From positions 838,706-902,705 of the forward strand of contig DASZTW010000005.1 in NCBI GenBank assembly GCA_035547835.1: a DNA stretch of 64,000 nucleotides, read 5' to 3'. The translations under genes were made by a program, and so were the position numbers. Positions 1 through 13,118 of the stretch are shown piece after piece; within the stretch, counting starts at the first letter, position 1, and every line of letters starts with the position of its first letter. The stretch is from Acidimicrobiales bacterium. Lineage in GTDB: Bacteria; Actinomycetota; Acidimicrobiia; Acidimicrobiales; Iamiaceae. The notes beneath the pieces were generated by a model. The model searched no databases. It saw nothing but the letters and a program-made list of their open reading frames with translations, and had not been told where the DNA came from.

Positions 1-491
1 CCAAGGCCGCCGACAACGGGGCCGCCGATCCCGAGGACGACCAGCACGAGCGCTCCGGCTACATGCGCCAGATCGTCGGCCAGCCCCGCGGCACCGTCGA
101 GCAGATGTTCATCGCCAACGACAACCAGGTCATGAAGGCGCTGTTCACCGGGCTGCCCGACGACAGCGTCGCCGAGTACCTCGAGCTCCTCGGCAACCCC
201 GAGGGCATCCGCGGCTGCCTCGACTGGTACCGGGCGGGATCGCTGCGGAGCCCCGACGGCAAGCGGTTCATGCGCACCGACTTCCCCGCGATCGAGATCC
301 CCACGCTGTACGTCTGGTCCGACCAGGACCCCGCGCTCGGCCCGAAAGCCGCGTATGCCACGGCCAACCACATCACCGGGCCGTACAAGTTCGTGGTCCT
401 CGAGGGCGTCGGGCACTGGATCCCCGAGCTCGCCGCCGACCGCTTCAACGAGGAGTTGCTGGCCCACCTGGCGGCCCACCCGACACGCTGA
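1..491 (+). CDS. alpha/beta hydrolase, C-terminal part (5' end outside window)
   Basis: The reading frame is open from base 3 to the TGA at 491, so the gene begins upstream of the window. The visible 163 residues are the cap and C-terminal half of an alpha/beta-hydrolase of the epoxide hydrolase/haloalkane dehalogenase type. They end with the acid segment WSDQDPALG and the catalytic histidine segment GVGHWIPE, followed by the usual final helix. The nucleophile lies outside the window. The substrate cannot be told from what is visible. The next gene, glpX, follows after 87 nt and need not be co-transcribed. Confidence 0.85.
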   Translation, partial: KAADNGAADPEDDQHERSGYMRQIVGQPRGTVEQMFIANDNQVMKALFTGLPDDSVAEYLELLGNPEGIRGCLDWYRAGSLRSPDGKRFMRTDFPAIEIPTLYVWSDQDPALGPKAAYATANHITGPYKFVVLEGVGHWIPELAADRFNEELLAHLAAHPTR

Positions 492-578
492 CCCCGCGCC
501 GCGGGCGGCCCCGCAGGTGGCGCCGCGCGGTCCGCACGCGCCGGGTCGACCCCCGGCTGCCAACTACGGTGAACGGCC

Positions 579-1589
579 ATGACCGACGCATCGACCGCGG
601 CCTCCGAGAAGCAGGTACCCGACCGCAACCTCGCCATGGAGCTCGTCCGCGTCACCGAGGCGGCCGCGCTGGCCGCGTCGCGCTGGATGGGGCGCGGCGA
701 CAAAGAAGGCGCCGACGGCGCGGCAGTCGACGCGATGCGGATCGTGCTCAGCAGCGTGCCGATGGACGGCATCGTCGTGATCGGAGAGGGCGAGAAGGAC
801 GAAGCCCCGATGCTGTTCAACGGCGAGAAGATCGGCGACGGCACCCCACCTGCCACCGACATCGCCGTCGACCCGATCGACGGCACCACGTTGACCGCCC
901 TCGGCCGGTCCGGCGCCATCGCGGTCATCGCCGTCGCCGAGCGGGGCACCATGTTCAACCCGGGGCCGTGCGTCTACATGGAGAAGATCGCCGTCGGGCC
1001 CGAAGCGGCCGACGTGATCGACATCACCGCCAGCGCGACCGACAACCTCCTCGCGGTGGCCAAGGCCAAGAACGAGCCCGTGTCCGACGTGACTGCCGTG
1101 ATCCTCGACCGTCCGCGCCACGCCGACCTCATCGCCGAAGTGCGCGCCGCGGGCGCCCGGATCCGGCTGATCCCCGACGGCGACGTCGCCGGTGCGATCT
1201 CGACCGCGTGGATCGAGTCCGGCGCCGACATCTTGTTCGGCATCGGAGGGACCCCCGAAGGCGTGATCGCCGCGGCCGCGCTCAAGTGCATGGGCGGCGC
1301 GATCCAAGGCCGGCTGTACCCTCGCGACGCCGCCGAGCGCCAGGCCGCCGAGGAGCTCGGCTACGACCTGAACCGGGTGCTGACCACCGACGACCTGGTC
1401 GCGGCCGACAACTGCTTCTTCGCCGCCACGGGCATCACCGACGGCGAGCTCATCAAGGGCGTCCACTACGACCAGCACGGCGCGACCACCCAGTCGTTGG
1501 TGATGCGCTCGAAGTCCGGCACTGTCCGTTTCGTCAGCGCCCGCCACCGCCTCAACAAGCTGAAGCGCTACGCCTCGATCGACTTCTGA
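579..1589 (+). CDS. glpX: fructose-1,6-bisphosphatase class II
   Basis: This 336-residue protein is full length for GlpX. It hydrolyses fructose 1,6-bisphosphate to fructose 6-phosphate in gluconeogenesis, in the cytosol. Family motifs are present: GEGEKDEAP near residue 69 and the metal-binding DPIDGTT near residue 98, and GIGGTPEG near residue 225. It is the usual type in Actinobacteria that lack a class I enzyme. It stands alone on the plus strand and converges on the minus-strand 2H phosphoesterase gene, with a strong hairpin at 1611-1649 between them. Confidence 0.95.
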   Translation: MTDASTAASEKQVPDRNLAMELVRVTEAAALAASRWMGRGDKEGADGAAVDAMRIVLSSVPMDGIVVIGEGEKDEAPMLFNGEKIGDGTPPATDIAVDPIDGTTLTALGRSGAIAVIAVAERGTMFNPGPCVYMEKIAVGPEAADVIDITASATDNLLAVAKAKNEPVSDVTAVILDRPRHADLIAEVRAAGARIRLIPDGDVAGAISTAWIESGADILFGIGGTPEGVIAAAALKCMGGAIQGRLYPRDAAERQAAEELGYDLNRVLTTDDLVAADNCFFAATGITDGELIKGVHYDQHGATTQSLVMRSKSGTVRFVSARHRLNKLKRYASIDF

Positions 1590-1610
1590 CGCACCCACAC
1601 CCTCCGAGGT

Positions 1611-1649
1611 GTGAGCACTTGGCCACCCATACGGTGGCTAAGTGCTCAC
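1611..1649. terminator. 17-bp hairpin between convergent genes, probable bidirectional terminator
   Basis: GTGAGCACTTGGCCACC at 1611-1627 pairs with GGTGGCTAAGTGCTCAC at 1633-1649 with one mismatch, around a 5-nt loop. It begins 22 nt after the glpX stop and contains the TAG stop of the opposing gene at 1638-1640. There is no U-tract on either side. The right arm recurs almost exactly at 38932-38952, again between convergent genes, so this is a repeat family rather than a chance palindrome. A terminator role is inferred from position and structure. Confidence 0.65.
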
Positions 1650-2567
1650 AGCAGGGCGTGGGTCCGGCCCACCCCCGCCGAGATGGGGTGGGAAGTGGCG
1701 CAGGAGATGGGCGGCGACACCTTGTCGTCGATGGGGTTCGTCGACTGCCACCGCGTCGATGATCGACGCGCCACCGAGCGGGTCGATCCGGCCCAGTGCC
1801 ACACCCAGCGCCTCGCCATCGCGACGGGCCGTGACCACCTGCTGACCAGTGGGTGCGTCGCGCCGGGGTCGGCGTTCGACCTCGACCGTCGCGACCACCT
1901 CGCCACCGGCGCCGAGCACCTCACCCGTCGGGCCGAAGGCAGCCAGGAGGAGATCGATCGCGTCGTCGGGCACGACCGAGGTGACCGACAGCTCCACCTG
2001 CAGGGGGCCGCGAGCCACGACCGTCGGCCCGCCGAACGGCGCTTCGTGGATCGGCGTCCAGATGTCGGGCGCCCCTGGCGGGTGCAGCAACTCGAGGAGC
2101 GTCAGGCGGTCGGCCACGAAAGTCGCCTCGTACTCGCCGAAGGCGGTGATGCCGGCGTCAATGCGGTACGGGGCATGCTTGGCACGGCCCAACGTCACAT
2201 GGGGCACGAAGTCACGGCCAACCGGCCGCGCCAGTGGGGCGACGAACGCCCGGGCTCGTTGTCCGCCCAACTCTGCCCGGGCGTCGTCGCCACCAACGTG
2301 CAGATACAGCACCGGCGTGACCGGAAGAAAGGTCTCGGGCGGCCCCAGCGTGACGTCGAACGGTTGGTCCCCGCGCACCGCCGCGTCGACGGCCGCGATC
2401 GCCGCGGGAACGTCGTCGGCGTCGACATTGACCGGCGGCACCAACGTGACATGCGGCGCGATGCGGGCGAGCGTGGTGTCGCCGAAGGCACGCCGGAGCA
2501 CGTCGACTTCCGTGCGAACCGGGTCCGGTACGAAGAGCACCACCGCCAAGCGCCGTCGCCGACCCAT
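1638..2567 (-). CDS. 2'-5' RNA ligase-like (2H phosphoesterase) domain fused to a GNAT-like tail
   Basis: The 309-residue protein has two clear halves. Residues about 1-190 carry the paired HxT motifs of the 2H superfamily (PHVTLVPP near residue 39 and PHVTLGRA near residue 123), as in 2'-5' RNA ligase/LigT-like cyclic phosphodiesterases. Residues about 195-309 look like an acetyltransferase: a central strand IIDAVAVDEPH is followed by the acetyl-CoA loop RRQGVAAHLL. Only about 20 residues follow that loop, so the GNAT fold appears cut short, and the stop codon lies inside the 1611-1649 hairpin. The RNA or nucleotide substrate is unknown. It lies 186 nt beyond atpC and is probably a separate unit. 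Confidence 0.7.
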   Translation of the reverse strand: MGRRRRLAVVLFVPDPVRTEVDVLRRAFGDTTLARIAPHVTLVPPVNVDADDVPAAIAAVDAAVRGDQPFDVTLGPPETFLPVTPVLYLHVGGDDARAELGGQRARAFVAPLARPVGRDFVPHVTLGRAKHAPYRIDAGITAFGEYEATFVADRLTLLELLHPPGAPDIWTPIHEAPFGGPTVVARGPLQVELSVTSVVPDDAIDLLLAAFGPTGEVLGAGGEVVATVEVERRPRRDAPTGQQVVTARRDGEALGVALGRIDPLGGASIIDAVAVDEPHRRQGVAAHLLRHFPPHLGGGGPDPRPAVST

Positions 2568-2753
2568 CGGCCCCCGAGGCTACCGCCCACCCGACGTGCG
2601 CCACGCTCCGTCGCGTCCACGCACCCATCGACGCGCCCAGCCCCCACCGAACGGGGGGCACATGGCTGCCCGAGCGACCACGACCTCACCCGGTTCGGGA
2701 ATGGGGAGGGGTGCAGCAGGCGGCTGCCGGGGTTGCCGGGGCGCGGGGAGGGG

Positions 2754-3236
2754 CTAGGACTGGGCGAGCTTGATGCGCGACTGGGACCAGGCCCGGTCGT
2801 CGAGGAGCTGCACGAACTCCTGGTCGCTGCCCGGGTGGGCCAGCTCGGCGTTGGTCTCGGCGAGGTCGGCCTCGGCGGCCGCCACGTCGACGCCCTCCTG
2901 CTGCAGGGCGGCGTCGACCAGGATCGTCACGACGTTGTCGGCGATCGAGACGAAACCGCCCCGCACCACGAACTGCTCGACCTGGTGGCCGGGCAGGCCG
3001 ATCCGCAACGGTCCGCTGCCGAGGGCGGCCACCATGGCGACGTGGCGGGGCCACACACCGAACTGGCCGTCGACCCCGGTGAGGGTCACCCAGTGCGCCC
3101 GACCGTTGTAGAGCGGCCGTTCGGGCGACACGAGCGACACCTGCAGGTCGATCTGGCCGCGCGCGAGCTCGTCGGCCACACTCCCGGTGTGGATCGAGCC
3201 GTTGGGGTGCTCGGGGAGCAGGTCCGCAGTCGACAC
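2754..3236 (-). CDS. atpC: ATP synthase epsilon subunit
   Basis: This is the last gene of the atp operon and encodes the central-stalk epsilon subunit, which couples rotation to and regulates F1. The core runs from IDLQVSLVSPERPLY through DGQFGVWPRHVAMVAAL to a C-terminal helical part. The GTG start is 2 nt after the atpD stop and gives 160 residues. That is about 25 longer than usual, because residues 1-27 precede the first beta-strand. A later start is possible, but I see no better-placed ribosome-binding site for one. It ends with a short helical C-terminus. Confidence 0.88.
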   Translation of the reverse strand: MSTADLLPEHPNGSIHTGSVADELARGQIDLQVSLVSPERPLYNGRAHWVTLTGVDGQFGVWPRHVAMVAALGSGPLRIGLPGHQVEQFVVRGGFVSIADNVVTILVDAALQQEGVDVAAAEADLAETNAELAHPGSDQEFVQLLDDRAWSQSRIKLAQS

Positions 3237-3238
3237 GG

Positions 3239-4717
<1,479 letters not shown>

Positions 4718-5590
4718 CTAGTTCTTGAGAGCTTCCGCGCCACCAAGGATCTCGGCGATCTCCTTGGTGATCACTGCTTGGCGGGCCTTGTTGTATTGCA
4801 GGGTCAGATCCGTGACCATGTCGGAGGCGTTGTCGCTGGCGAGCTTCATGGCCGTGCGCCGAGCGACCTGCTCGGCCGCCACTGCCTCGGCGAGCACGGC
4901 GAACATGAGCTGGCGGCCGTACAGCGGCAACAACCGCTGCAGGATCGCTTCGGCCGACGGCTCGAACAAGGGTGCCCGGCCAGTGGCGTCGCCCGCGTGT
5001 TCCGGGGCGATCGGGAACAGCCGCAACACCGTGGGGGGCTGGCTGCCGACGCTGATCCAGTGCGGGTACACCACCAGCACTTCGTCGACCTCGTGGTCGA
5101 GGAACGGTTTGGCGAGCTCGTTCAAGAAGAACTCGGCGTCGCTCGACGTGGGCCGGTCGACCAGCTCGTCGACGTACGTGCGCTCTGGGTCGAAACCGGC
5201 GAACCGCAGCGCGCTCACGCCCTTCTTGCCCGCGGCGAACAGGCGCACGTCGTGCCCGTCGGCGACCTTGGCGTGGTAGGTGTCGCGTGCGAGCCGAACC
5301 AGGTTGGCGTTGAACGCGCCGCACTGGCCGCGGTTCGCGGTGACCACGAACAACAAGGTGCGCTTGCCTTCACGCACCTCGAAGTACGGGTACTCCGACA
5401 CGTCGAGGCCGCTGGCACCGATGTCGCCCATGAGCTTGCGAAGGTTGTCGAGGTAGGGGCCCGACGACGCCACCGCGTCCTGTGCGGCGCGCAGCTTCGC
5501 CGTCGCCACCATCTCCATGGTGCGCGTGAGCTTCTGGATGGAGTTGACGCTCCGGATGCGCTTCCGGATGACCTTCGGCTGCTCTGGCAT
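4718..5590 (-). CDS. atpG: ATP synthase gamma subunit
   Basis: The 290-residue rotor shaft subunit has the two conserved terminal helices: RKRIRSVNSIQKLTRTMEMV at the N-terminus and YNKARQAVITKEIAEILGGA at the C-terminus. These form the coiled coil that turns inside the alpha3beta3 ring. Length and position between atpA (18 nt upstream) and atpD are normal. Confidence 0.97.
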   Translation of the reverse strand: MPEQPKVIRKRIRSVNSIQKLTRTMEMVATAKLRAAQDAVASSGPYLDNLRKLMGDIGASGLDVSEYPYFEVREGKRTLLFVVTANRGQCGAFNANLVRLARDTYHAKVADGHDVRLFAAGKKGVSALRFAGFDPERTYVDELVDRPTSSDAEFFLNELAKPFLDHEVDEVLVVYPHWISVGSQPPTVLRLFPIAPEHAGDATGRAPLFEPSAEAILQRLLPLYGRQLMFAVLAEAVAAEQVARRTAMKLASDNASDMVTDLTLQYNKARQAVITKEIAEILGGAEALKN

Positions 5591-5607
5591 CGGTCAGTGA
5601 GCCCCGT

Positions 5608-7149
<1,542 letters not shown>

Positions 7150-7164
7150 GATCTCCGTTACTCC

Positions 7165-7725
7165 TTATTGGGCAGCGGCGAGGAGGCGCCGCATGTCCGC
7201 GAGTCGCCGGCGGAGCGTCCCGTCGATGACCTCGTCACCGACGTCGACCCTGATCCCACCGAGGACGGCCGGGTCGAGTCGCTGCTGCAACACGACTCGT
7301 CGTTGTGTCCGCTGTTCCAGTGCCGCCTGCAGGGCGTCGAGGACGTCCTGGCTGAGCGGCTTCGCCGAGGTCACACCGGCACGCACCTGGTTGCCTCGCT
7401 CGTCCATGAGCACGTCGAACTCCGCCACGATGCCGCCGAGCAGCGCCTCGCGCCGCTTGTCGACCAGCACGTGCAGCAGGCCGAAGACCGGGCGTGAGAC
7501 TTTGCCCTCGAAGGCCTGGCTGACCACGCGCTGCTTGTCCTCGCGGCGGATCTGGGGCATCTCGAAGAAGCCGCGCAGCTCCGGCGCGAGCCCATCGAGG
7601 GCTTGCTGCACGGCGTGCAGTTCGTCGGCGACCTGCTCGGGGGTGACGCCGCCGCCCGTCGGGGCCTCGGCGATGTCGAACAGGGCCCGTGCGTACACGC
7701 GGGCGGCGGGGTGTGCGACGCTCAC
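7165..7725 (-). CDS. atpH: ATP synthase delta subunit
   Basis: The 186-residue OSCP/delta subunit links the peripheral stalk to the top of F1. The sequence begins VAHPAARVYARALFDIA, typical of the family, and has the C-terminal V(D)VGDEVIDGTLRRRLADMR segment. The start is GTG within a GTGA overlap with the atpF stop. It is free-standing here. In mycobacteria delta is fused to a second b subunit, so this operon keeps the ordinary separate arrangement. Confidence 0.95.
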   Translation of the reverse strand: MSVAHPAARVYARALFDIAEAPTGGGVTPEQVADELHAVQQALDGLAPELRGFFEMPQIRREDKQRVVSQAFEGKVSRPVFGLLHVLVDKRREALLGGIVAEFDVLMDERGNQVRAGVTSAKPLSQDVLDALQAALEQRTQRRVVLQQRLDPAVLGGIRVDVGDEVIDGTLRRRLADMRRLLAAAQ

Positions 7726-8230
7726 AGCCGGCTGGCCACCTCCTCGACGACCTCGCGCGCCATGCGCTCGTGGTCGTCGTCGTGCAGCTCACGCTGCAGG
7801 AGGCGGGACGACGCGTCGAGGGTGAGCCCCACGGTGGCCGTCTTGAGCTCCTCGATGGCGTTGGCGCGCTCGAGCTCGATCTCTCGCTTGGCGCGTTCGC
7901 GCTGCGCGGCGATCTCGTCTTGCGTCGCCGCGAGCATCTCGTTGCGCGCGTGCTCAGCCGACTCGCGGCTCTCCGCGAGGAACTGCTGGGCTTCGCGGCG
8001 CGCCTCTTCGAGGATCTGCTCTTGGCGCTCGGCGAGCTCGCGGGCGTGCGCCTCGGCCTCCTCGGCCTTCTTCAGGCCTTCGGAGATCCGAACCTCACGC
8101 TCCTCCATCTTCTTGATGAGCATGGGCCACGCGATCTTGCTCAACAAGAACAAGGTCACCAGGAACACGCCCCACGTCCACAGCAGGGTGCCAAGCCGCA
8201 GCTTGGTGATGCTGTCGAGGGTCGCCAGCA

Positions 8231-8231
<1 letters not shown>
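7722..8231 (-). CDS. atpF: ATP synthase b subunit
   Basis: The protein has one N-terminal membrane helix (GTLLWTWGVFLVTLFLLSKIA) followed by about 130 residues of highly charged helix, as expected of the dimeric peripheral stalk. I place the start at the ATG of MLATLDS (8231), because it overlaps the atpE stop by one base (TAATG) and gives 169 residues. A start at 8255 would extend into atpE. Only one b gene is present. Confidence 0.94.
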
Positions 8232-9316
<1,085 letters not shown>

Positions 9317-9320
<4 letters not shown>

Positions 9321-9700
9321 GCGTGCCCCGCCTTCAGGCGCTCGACCATGACGATCTCCGCAGCGACGTAGACGAAGAAGAAGGCGACGAACGCGAGGGC
9401 GAAGGCTGCTGCGCTCACCGCTGCGGTGTGTTGGAACACGAAGAACAAGATGACCAGCAGGGCGAGCCGGATGGCGAAGCCGCCCAACATGGTGCTGGTG
9501 GTGGTCTTGATGCCACCGGTCTGCAACGAGTGGCGGGTCACGAGCACGCCGGCCACCAGGTTGACGACTCCGAGCGCCACCCCGATGAGCACCCCCCGGC
9601 CGGCGGCGCTGTCGAACTTGACGAACGCCGCGGCGGCAGCGACCACGATGGCGACGAAGCCACCGGACAGCAACAAGGCCCGTTTGGCGATGGGCGTCAC
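9317..9700 (-). CDS. AtpI-like membrane protein of the ATP synthase operon
   Basis: The 127-residue protein has four hydrophobic helices in two hairpins, a topology typical of AtpI proteins. The start is the GTG at 9700, in a GTGA overlap with the upstream gene, and its stop overlaps the atpB start by ATGA. Sequence conservation in this family is low, so the assignment rests on topology and on position as the second gene of the operon. AtpI is thought to help c-ring assembly or Mg2+ handling. Confidence 0.8.
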
Positions 9701-9984
9701 AGGTCGTCGTCTCCCTTGTGCCAGAGCTGGCTGGGGCTGAACACGCTGCGCACGAGCATCCAGGTGGCGGCCGCGAAGCCAACGAGCGCCAACACGATGG
9801 TGAACGTGGGGCTGGTGCCGAGCTTGCTGTCGACCCACACACCGAGGAACGTCAACACCGCGACGGTCGAGAAGAACTCGAGCCCCGAGCCGAGGTAGCG
9901 GAGATAGCTCCGCTCCGCACGCCGCTGCTCATCGCGGGAAGACATCAACGGGTCGCGCCAGTCGCGCAAGTCGAGAGTGTGCAT
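9697..9984 (-). CDS. AtpZ/AtpI-family small membrane protein, first gene of atp operon
   Basis: The 95-residue protein has a charged N-terminus (SSRDEQRRAERSYLRYLGSG) and two membrane helices. The first contains FFSTVAVLTFLGVWVDSKLG, which fits the AtpZ/F0F1-ATPase subunit family (the helix-GxWLD pattern is replaced by GVWVDSK). It is translationally coupled to the AtpI-like gene. AtpZ and AtpI together are reported to form a Ca2+/Mg2+ transporter in some bacteria; whether that holds here is unknown. Confidence 0.8.
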   Translation of the reverse strand: MHTLDLRDWRDPLMSSRDEQRRAERSYLRYLGSGLEFFSTVAVLTFLGVWVDSKLGTSPTFTIVLALVGFAAATWMLVRSVFSPSQLWHKGDDDL

Positions 9985-10138
9985 CGTCCTTTGGCTCCGG
10001 CCACCGCCCGGTGACCGTAACAGGGTGCTCCTACAGGAGTGCTCGTGAATGCACTCACAACTATGGTCGGAACCGGCGGCAGGGGCAAATCCGCGAGGTC
10101 AAAAATCTGGCCGTTTCGCAGGCGTCCGCAGCCGCCGG
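9985..10138 (-). promoter_or_regulatory. atp operon upstream region with a dyad
   Basis: This 154-nt gap between the WecA-like gene and the atp operon is the only intergenic space upstream of the ten atp genes, so it probably carries their promoter or leader. It contains an inverted repeat GAGTGC-N8-GCACTC at 10037-10056. I could not pick a convincing -35/-10 pair. The regulator, if any, is unknown. Confidence 0.4.
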
Positions 10139-11284
10139 TCAGCCTCGCTCGCGGGGCTCCTCTTCACCCCCGGTCTGGTCGCCTCGCGCCCGGCGGACAC
10201 CGGGGTGGAAGTACGTGTAGAGCAGCAGCCCGAACGCCGCGACGCCGATCGGCACGATCGCGTTGTTGCCCTTGCCGGTGTACGCCGGATACAGCACGAA
10301 CCCCGACAGCAGAGCGGTCCACGCCCACAGGATCAGCACGGCACGGCGTTGGCCGTGCCCGAGCCGGATCAGGCGATGGTGCAGGTGGTCCTTGTCCGCG
10401 GTGGCCATGCCCGATCTTCGGGTGGCGCGGCGGACGATCGCGAACGCGGTGTCGAGGATGGGCACGCCGAGGATGACCAACGGGATGAACAGCGGGGCGT
10501 AGAAGAAGAACGTGCGACCGGAGAAGGGGTCGTCGGTCTGGCCGCCGACGAGCATGGTCGACACCGCCATCAACAACCCGAGCAGCAGCGCGCCGCCGTC
10601 GCCCATCATGATCCGAGCCGGGTGGAAGTTGTGGGGCAGGAAGCCGAGGCACAGCCCGAGCGTGATCACCGCGATCAGCGAGCTCGGGTTGTCGGGCTTC
10701 ACCACCCCGACCACCGCGAGCCGGTGGCCGTACAAGAAGAACGCCCCCGAAGCGATGGCCACGATGCCGGCCGCCAGCCCGTCGAGCCCGTCGATCAAGT
10801 TGATCGCCTGCGCCATCACGAACACCCACACCACGGTGACGAGCGGTGCGAGGTCGGGCGACAGCACGAGGATCCCCGCGAACGGGACCTTGAAGAACAC
10901 CATGCCGACGCCGAGCAGGTACAACACCGACCCGGCCAGCACGGTGCCCGCGGTCTTGGCCGGCGGCGACACCTCATGGAGGTCGTCGACGGTCCCCACG
11001 AGCCAGATGATCACGGCGCCACCGATGATCCCGAGCGGCAGCGTCGTGCCCTCGAACATCGGCCGGAACGACGGGATGAGGCGTGCTGCGGCGAGCGCGA
11101 CCATGAATCCCGCCATCATGGCGGTGCCGCCCAACTCGGGGATCGGGCTGGTGTGGATCTTGCGGGGCCCCGGCGGCGTCACCCAGCCGCGGGCGTTGGC
11201 CACACGCCGCACGAGCGGCGTGACCCCGCACGTCACGGCGAACGCGACGGCGAAGACGATGGTGTAGTCGCCGATCGGCGGCAT
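10139..11284 (-). CDS. wecA: undecaprenyl-phosphate sugar-1-phosphate transferase (WecA/TagO/Rfe-like)
   Basis: The 381-residue polytopic protein of the MraY/WecA family moves a sugar-1-phosphate (usually GlcNAc-1-P) from a UDP sugar to undecaprenyl or decaprenyl phosphate. This starts synthesis of the arabinogalactan linker, teichoic acid or other wall polymers. Visible motifs are the metal-binding VGTVDDLHE near residue 97, NLIDGLDGLAAG, the FHPARIMMGDGGA loop and the WecA-type HLHHRL near residue 315. In mycobacteria rfe occupies the same place just upstream of atp. The motif reads GDGGA rather than the commoner GDTGS, a mild variation. Confidence 0.9.
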   Translation of the reverse strand: MPPIGDYTIVFAVAFAVTCGVTPLVRRVANARGWVTPPGPRKIHTSPIPELGGTAMMAGFMVALAAARLIPSFRPMFEGTTLPLGIIGGAVIIWLVGTVDDLHEVSPPAKTAGTVLAGSVLYLLGVGMVFFKVPFAGILVLSPDLAPLVTVVWVFVMAQAINLIDGLDGLAAGIVAIASGAFFLYGHRLAVVGVVKPDNPSSLIAVITLGLCLGFLPHNFHPARIMMGDGGALLLGLLMAVSTMLVGGQTDDPFSGRTFFFYAPLFIPLVILGVPILDTAFAIVRRATRRSGMATADKDHLHHRLIRLGHGQRRAVLILWAWTALLSGFVLYPAYTGKGNNAIVPIGVAAFGLLLYTYFHPGVRRARGDQTGGEEEPRERG

Positions 11285-11326
11285 CAGCTACCGGATGGCG
11301 AGCCGGCGCGGACCATCGGCGGTGCC

Positions 11327-12595
11327 CTACTTCGACAACTCGGGGTACGGCGCGTGCTGAGCGCACAGGGCCCGAACGTCGGCGCGCACCGCGGCGAGCT
11401 CGTCGTCGAGCACGTCCTCGTCGCCGGTCCGCGCGACCAGCACCCGGTGGATCAGGTCGGCGATCTGGGCCATGTGAGGCTCGGTCATTCCTTGCGTGGT
11501 CACCGCCGGGGTGCCGATCCGCAACCCGCTGGTGATGTACGGCGGCCGTGGATCGTCGGGCACGGTGTTCTCGTTCAGCGAGATCCCGGCCCGATCGAGC
11601 GCCAGGCGGGCCCGCTTGCCGGACATGTCCTCGTGGAAGCTGCGCAAGTCGACGAGCATGAGGTGGTTGTCGGTGCCCCCGGAGACCAGCCGGAGGCCGG
11701 TGGCCGACAGCGCGCGGGCCAGTGCGTCGGCGTTCGCCACGATCTGGCGCGCATACGCCGAGAACTCCGGCTGCGCCGCCTCGAAGAACGCCACCGCCTT
11801 GGCCGCGATCACGTGGTCGAGCGGGCCACCTTGCATGCCCGGGAACACCGCTTTGTCGATGGCGGCGGCGTGCGCTTCGCGCGACAGGATGCAACCGCCA
11901 CGGGGACCGCGCAGGGTCTTGTGCGTCGTGAAGGTGACGACGTCGGCGTACGGCACCGGACTCGGGTGCACGCCACCAGCGATGAGACCCATCACGTGCG
12001 CGGCGTCGAACATGAACAGCGCGCCTACGTCATCGGCGATCTCGCGGAACGGGGCGGGGTCGATCGTCCTCGGATAGGCGGTCGCGCCGGCGACGATGAG
12101 CTTGGGGCGCTCGGCCTTGGCGAGGTCGCGCACCTGGTCGAAGTCGATGCGTTCGTCGCTCGGCGTCACCCCGTAGGAGACGAACCGATAGAGGCGGCCG
12201 CTCGCGTTGACCGGCGAGCCGTGGGTGAGGTGGCCGCCTTGGTCGAGCCGCATGCCGAGCACGGTGTCGCCGGGCTCCAACAAGGCGTGGTACACGGCCA
12301 GGTTGGCGTTGGCGCCCGAGTGGGGTTGCACGTTGGCGTGCTCGGCCCCGAACAGCGCCGTGACCCGCTCGCGGGCGAGGTCCTCGACTTGGTCGATGAC
12401 GTCGTTGCCGCCGTAGTACCGCTTGCCGGGGTAGCCCTCGGAGTACTTGTTGGTGAGGACCGTGCCCGTGGCTTCTAGCACCTGCGGCGACGCGAAGTTC
12501 TCCGACGCGATCAGTTGGAGGGTGCTGTTCTGGCGCTCGACCTCGGCGTCGATGATGTCGAACGTCGCGGTGTCGCGGGTGCTGGGCCAAGTCAT
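11327..12595 (-). CDS. glyA: serine hydroxymethyltransferase
   Basis: The 422-residue PLP enzyme interconverts serine and glycine, feeding methylene-tetrahydrofolate to one-carbon metabolism. The PLP lysine is in [14 protein letters not shown] near residue 227. The N-terminal [15 protein letters not shown] and the [10 protein letters not shown] motifs are intact. Its ATG overlaps the rpiB stop (ATGA), so the two are translationally coupled. Confidence 0.97.
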   Translation of the reverse strand: MTWPSTRDTATFDIIDAEVERQNSTLQLIASENFASPQVLEATGTVLTNKYSEGYPGKRYYGGNDVIDQVEDLARERVTALFGAEHANVQPHSGANANLAVYHALLEPGDTVLGMRLDQGGHLTHGSPVNASGRLYRFVSYGVTPSDERIDFDQVRDLAKAERPKLIVAGATAYPRTIDPAPFREIADDVGALFMFDAAHVMGLIAGGVHPSPVPYADVVTFTTHKTLRGPRGGCILSREAHAAAIDKAVFPGMQGGPLDHVIAAKAVAFFEAAQPEFSAYARQIVANADALARALSATGLRLVSGGTDNHLMLVDLRSFHEDMSGKRARLALDRAGISLNENTVPDDPRPPYITSGLRIGTPAVTTQGMTEPHMAQIADLIHRVLVARTGDEDVLDDELAAVRADVRALCAQHAPYPELSK

Positions 12596-13116
12596 TGCTG
12601 GTCTCCGGATGGGGCCGAGCCGGCGGGGCCGGCGAGGAGTTGGTCGATGAGCGCATCTTGCGCCGCGGGGTCAGCGGCGGCCGCGTCGAGGGCGCTCAGC
12701 TGGTCGACCCGGCGAAGGTGCCGGCCGCCGTCGAACGGCGTGGTGAGGAACAGCTCGAGGATCTCGTCGGCCAAGCCCTCCCCCACCACCCGCGCGCCCA
12801 TCGACAGCACGTTCGCGTCGTTGTGGGCACGGGCCATGCGCGCGGTGTAGAGGTCGTTGCACAGCGCCGCGCGCACGCCGGCCACGGAGTTGGCCGCGAG
12901 CTGCTCGCCTTGACCACTGCCGCCGACGACGACGCCGAAGTCGGCCTCGCCACGGGCCACTGACCGGGCCGCGGCCGCGCAATAGCCCGGGTAGTCGACC
13001 GGCTCGGTGGAACTGGTGCCGTGGTCGAACACCTCGTGCCCCGCGTCGCGCAGCACCTCGATCAAGTGCTGCTTGAGCGGGAACCCGGCGTGGTCAGAAC
13101 CGATCGAGATCCGCAT
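12592..13116 (-). CDS. rpiB: ribose-5-phosphate isomerase B
   Basis: The core [18 protein letters not shown] to [13 protein letters not shown] is a complete RpiB/LacAB fold, interconverting ribose 5-phosphate and ribulose 5-phosphate. The [24 protein letters not shown] region is diagnostic. I start at the ATG at 13116 because the family begins there; an upstream extension is arginine-rich and lies in the neighbouring gene. The 174-residue product has a C-terminal tail of about 20 Ala/Pro-rich residues beyond the usual length. Confidence 0.94.
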   Translation of the reverse strand: MRISIGSDHAGFPLKQHLIEVLRDAGHEVFDHGTSSTEPVDYPGYCAAAARSVARGEADFGVVVGGSGQGEQLAANSVAGVRAALCNDLYTARMARAHNDANVLSMGARVVGEGLADEILELFLTTPFDGGRHLRRVDQLSALDAAAADPAAQDALIDQLLAGPAGSAPSGDQQ

Positions 13117-13118
13117 GG

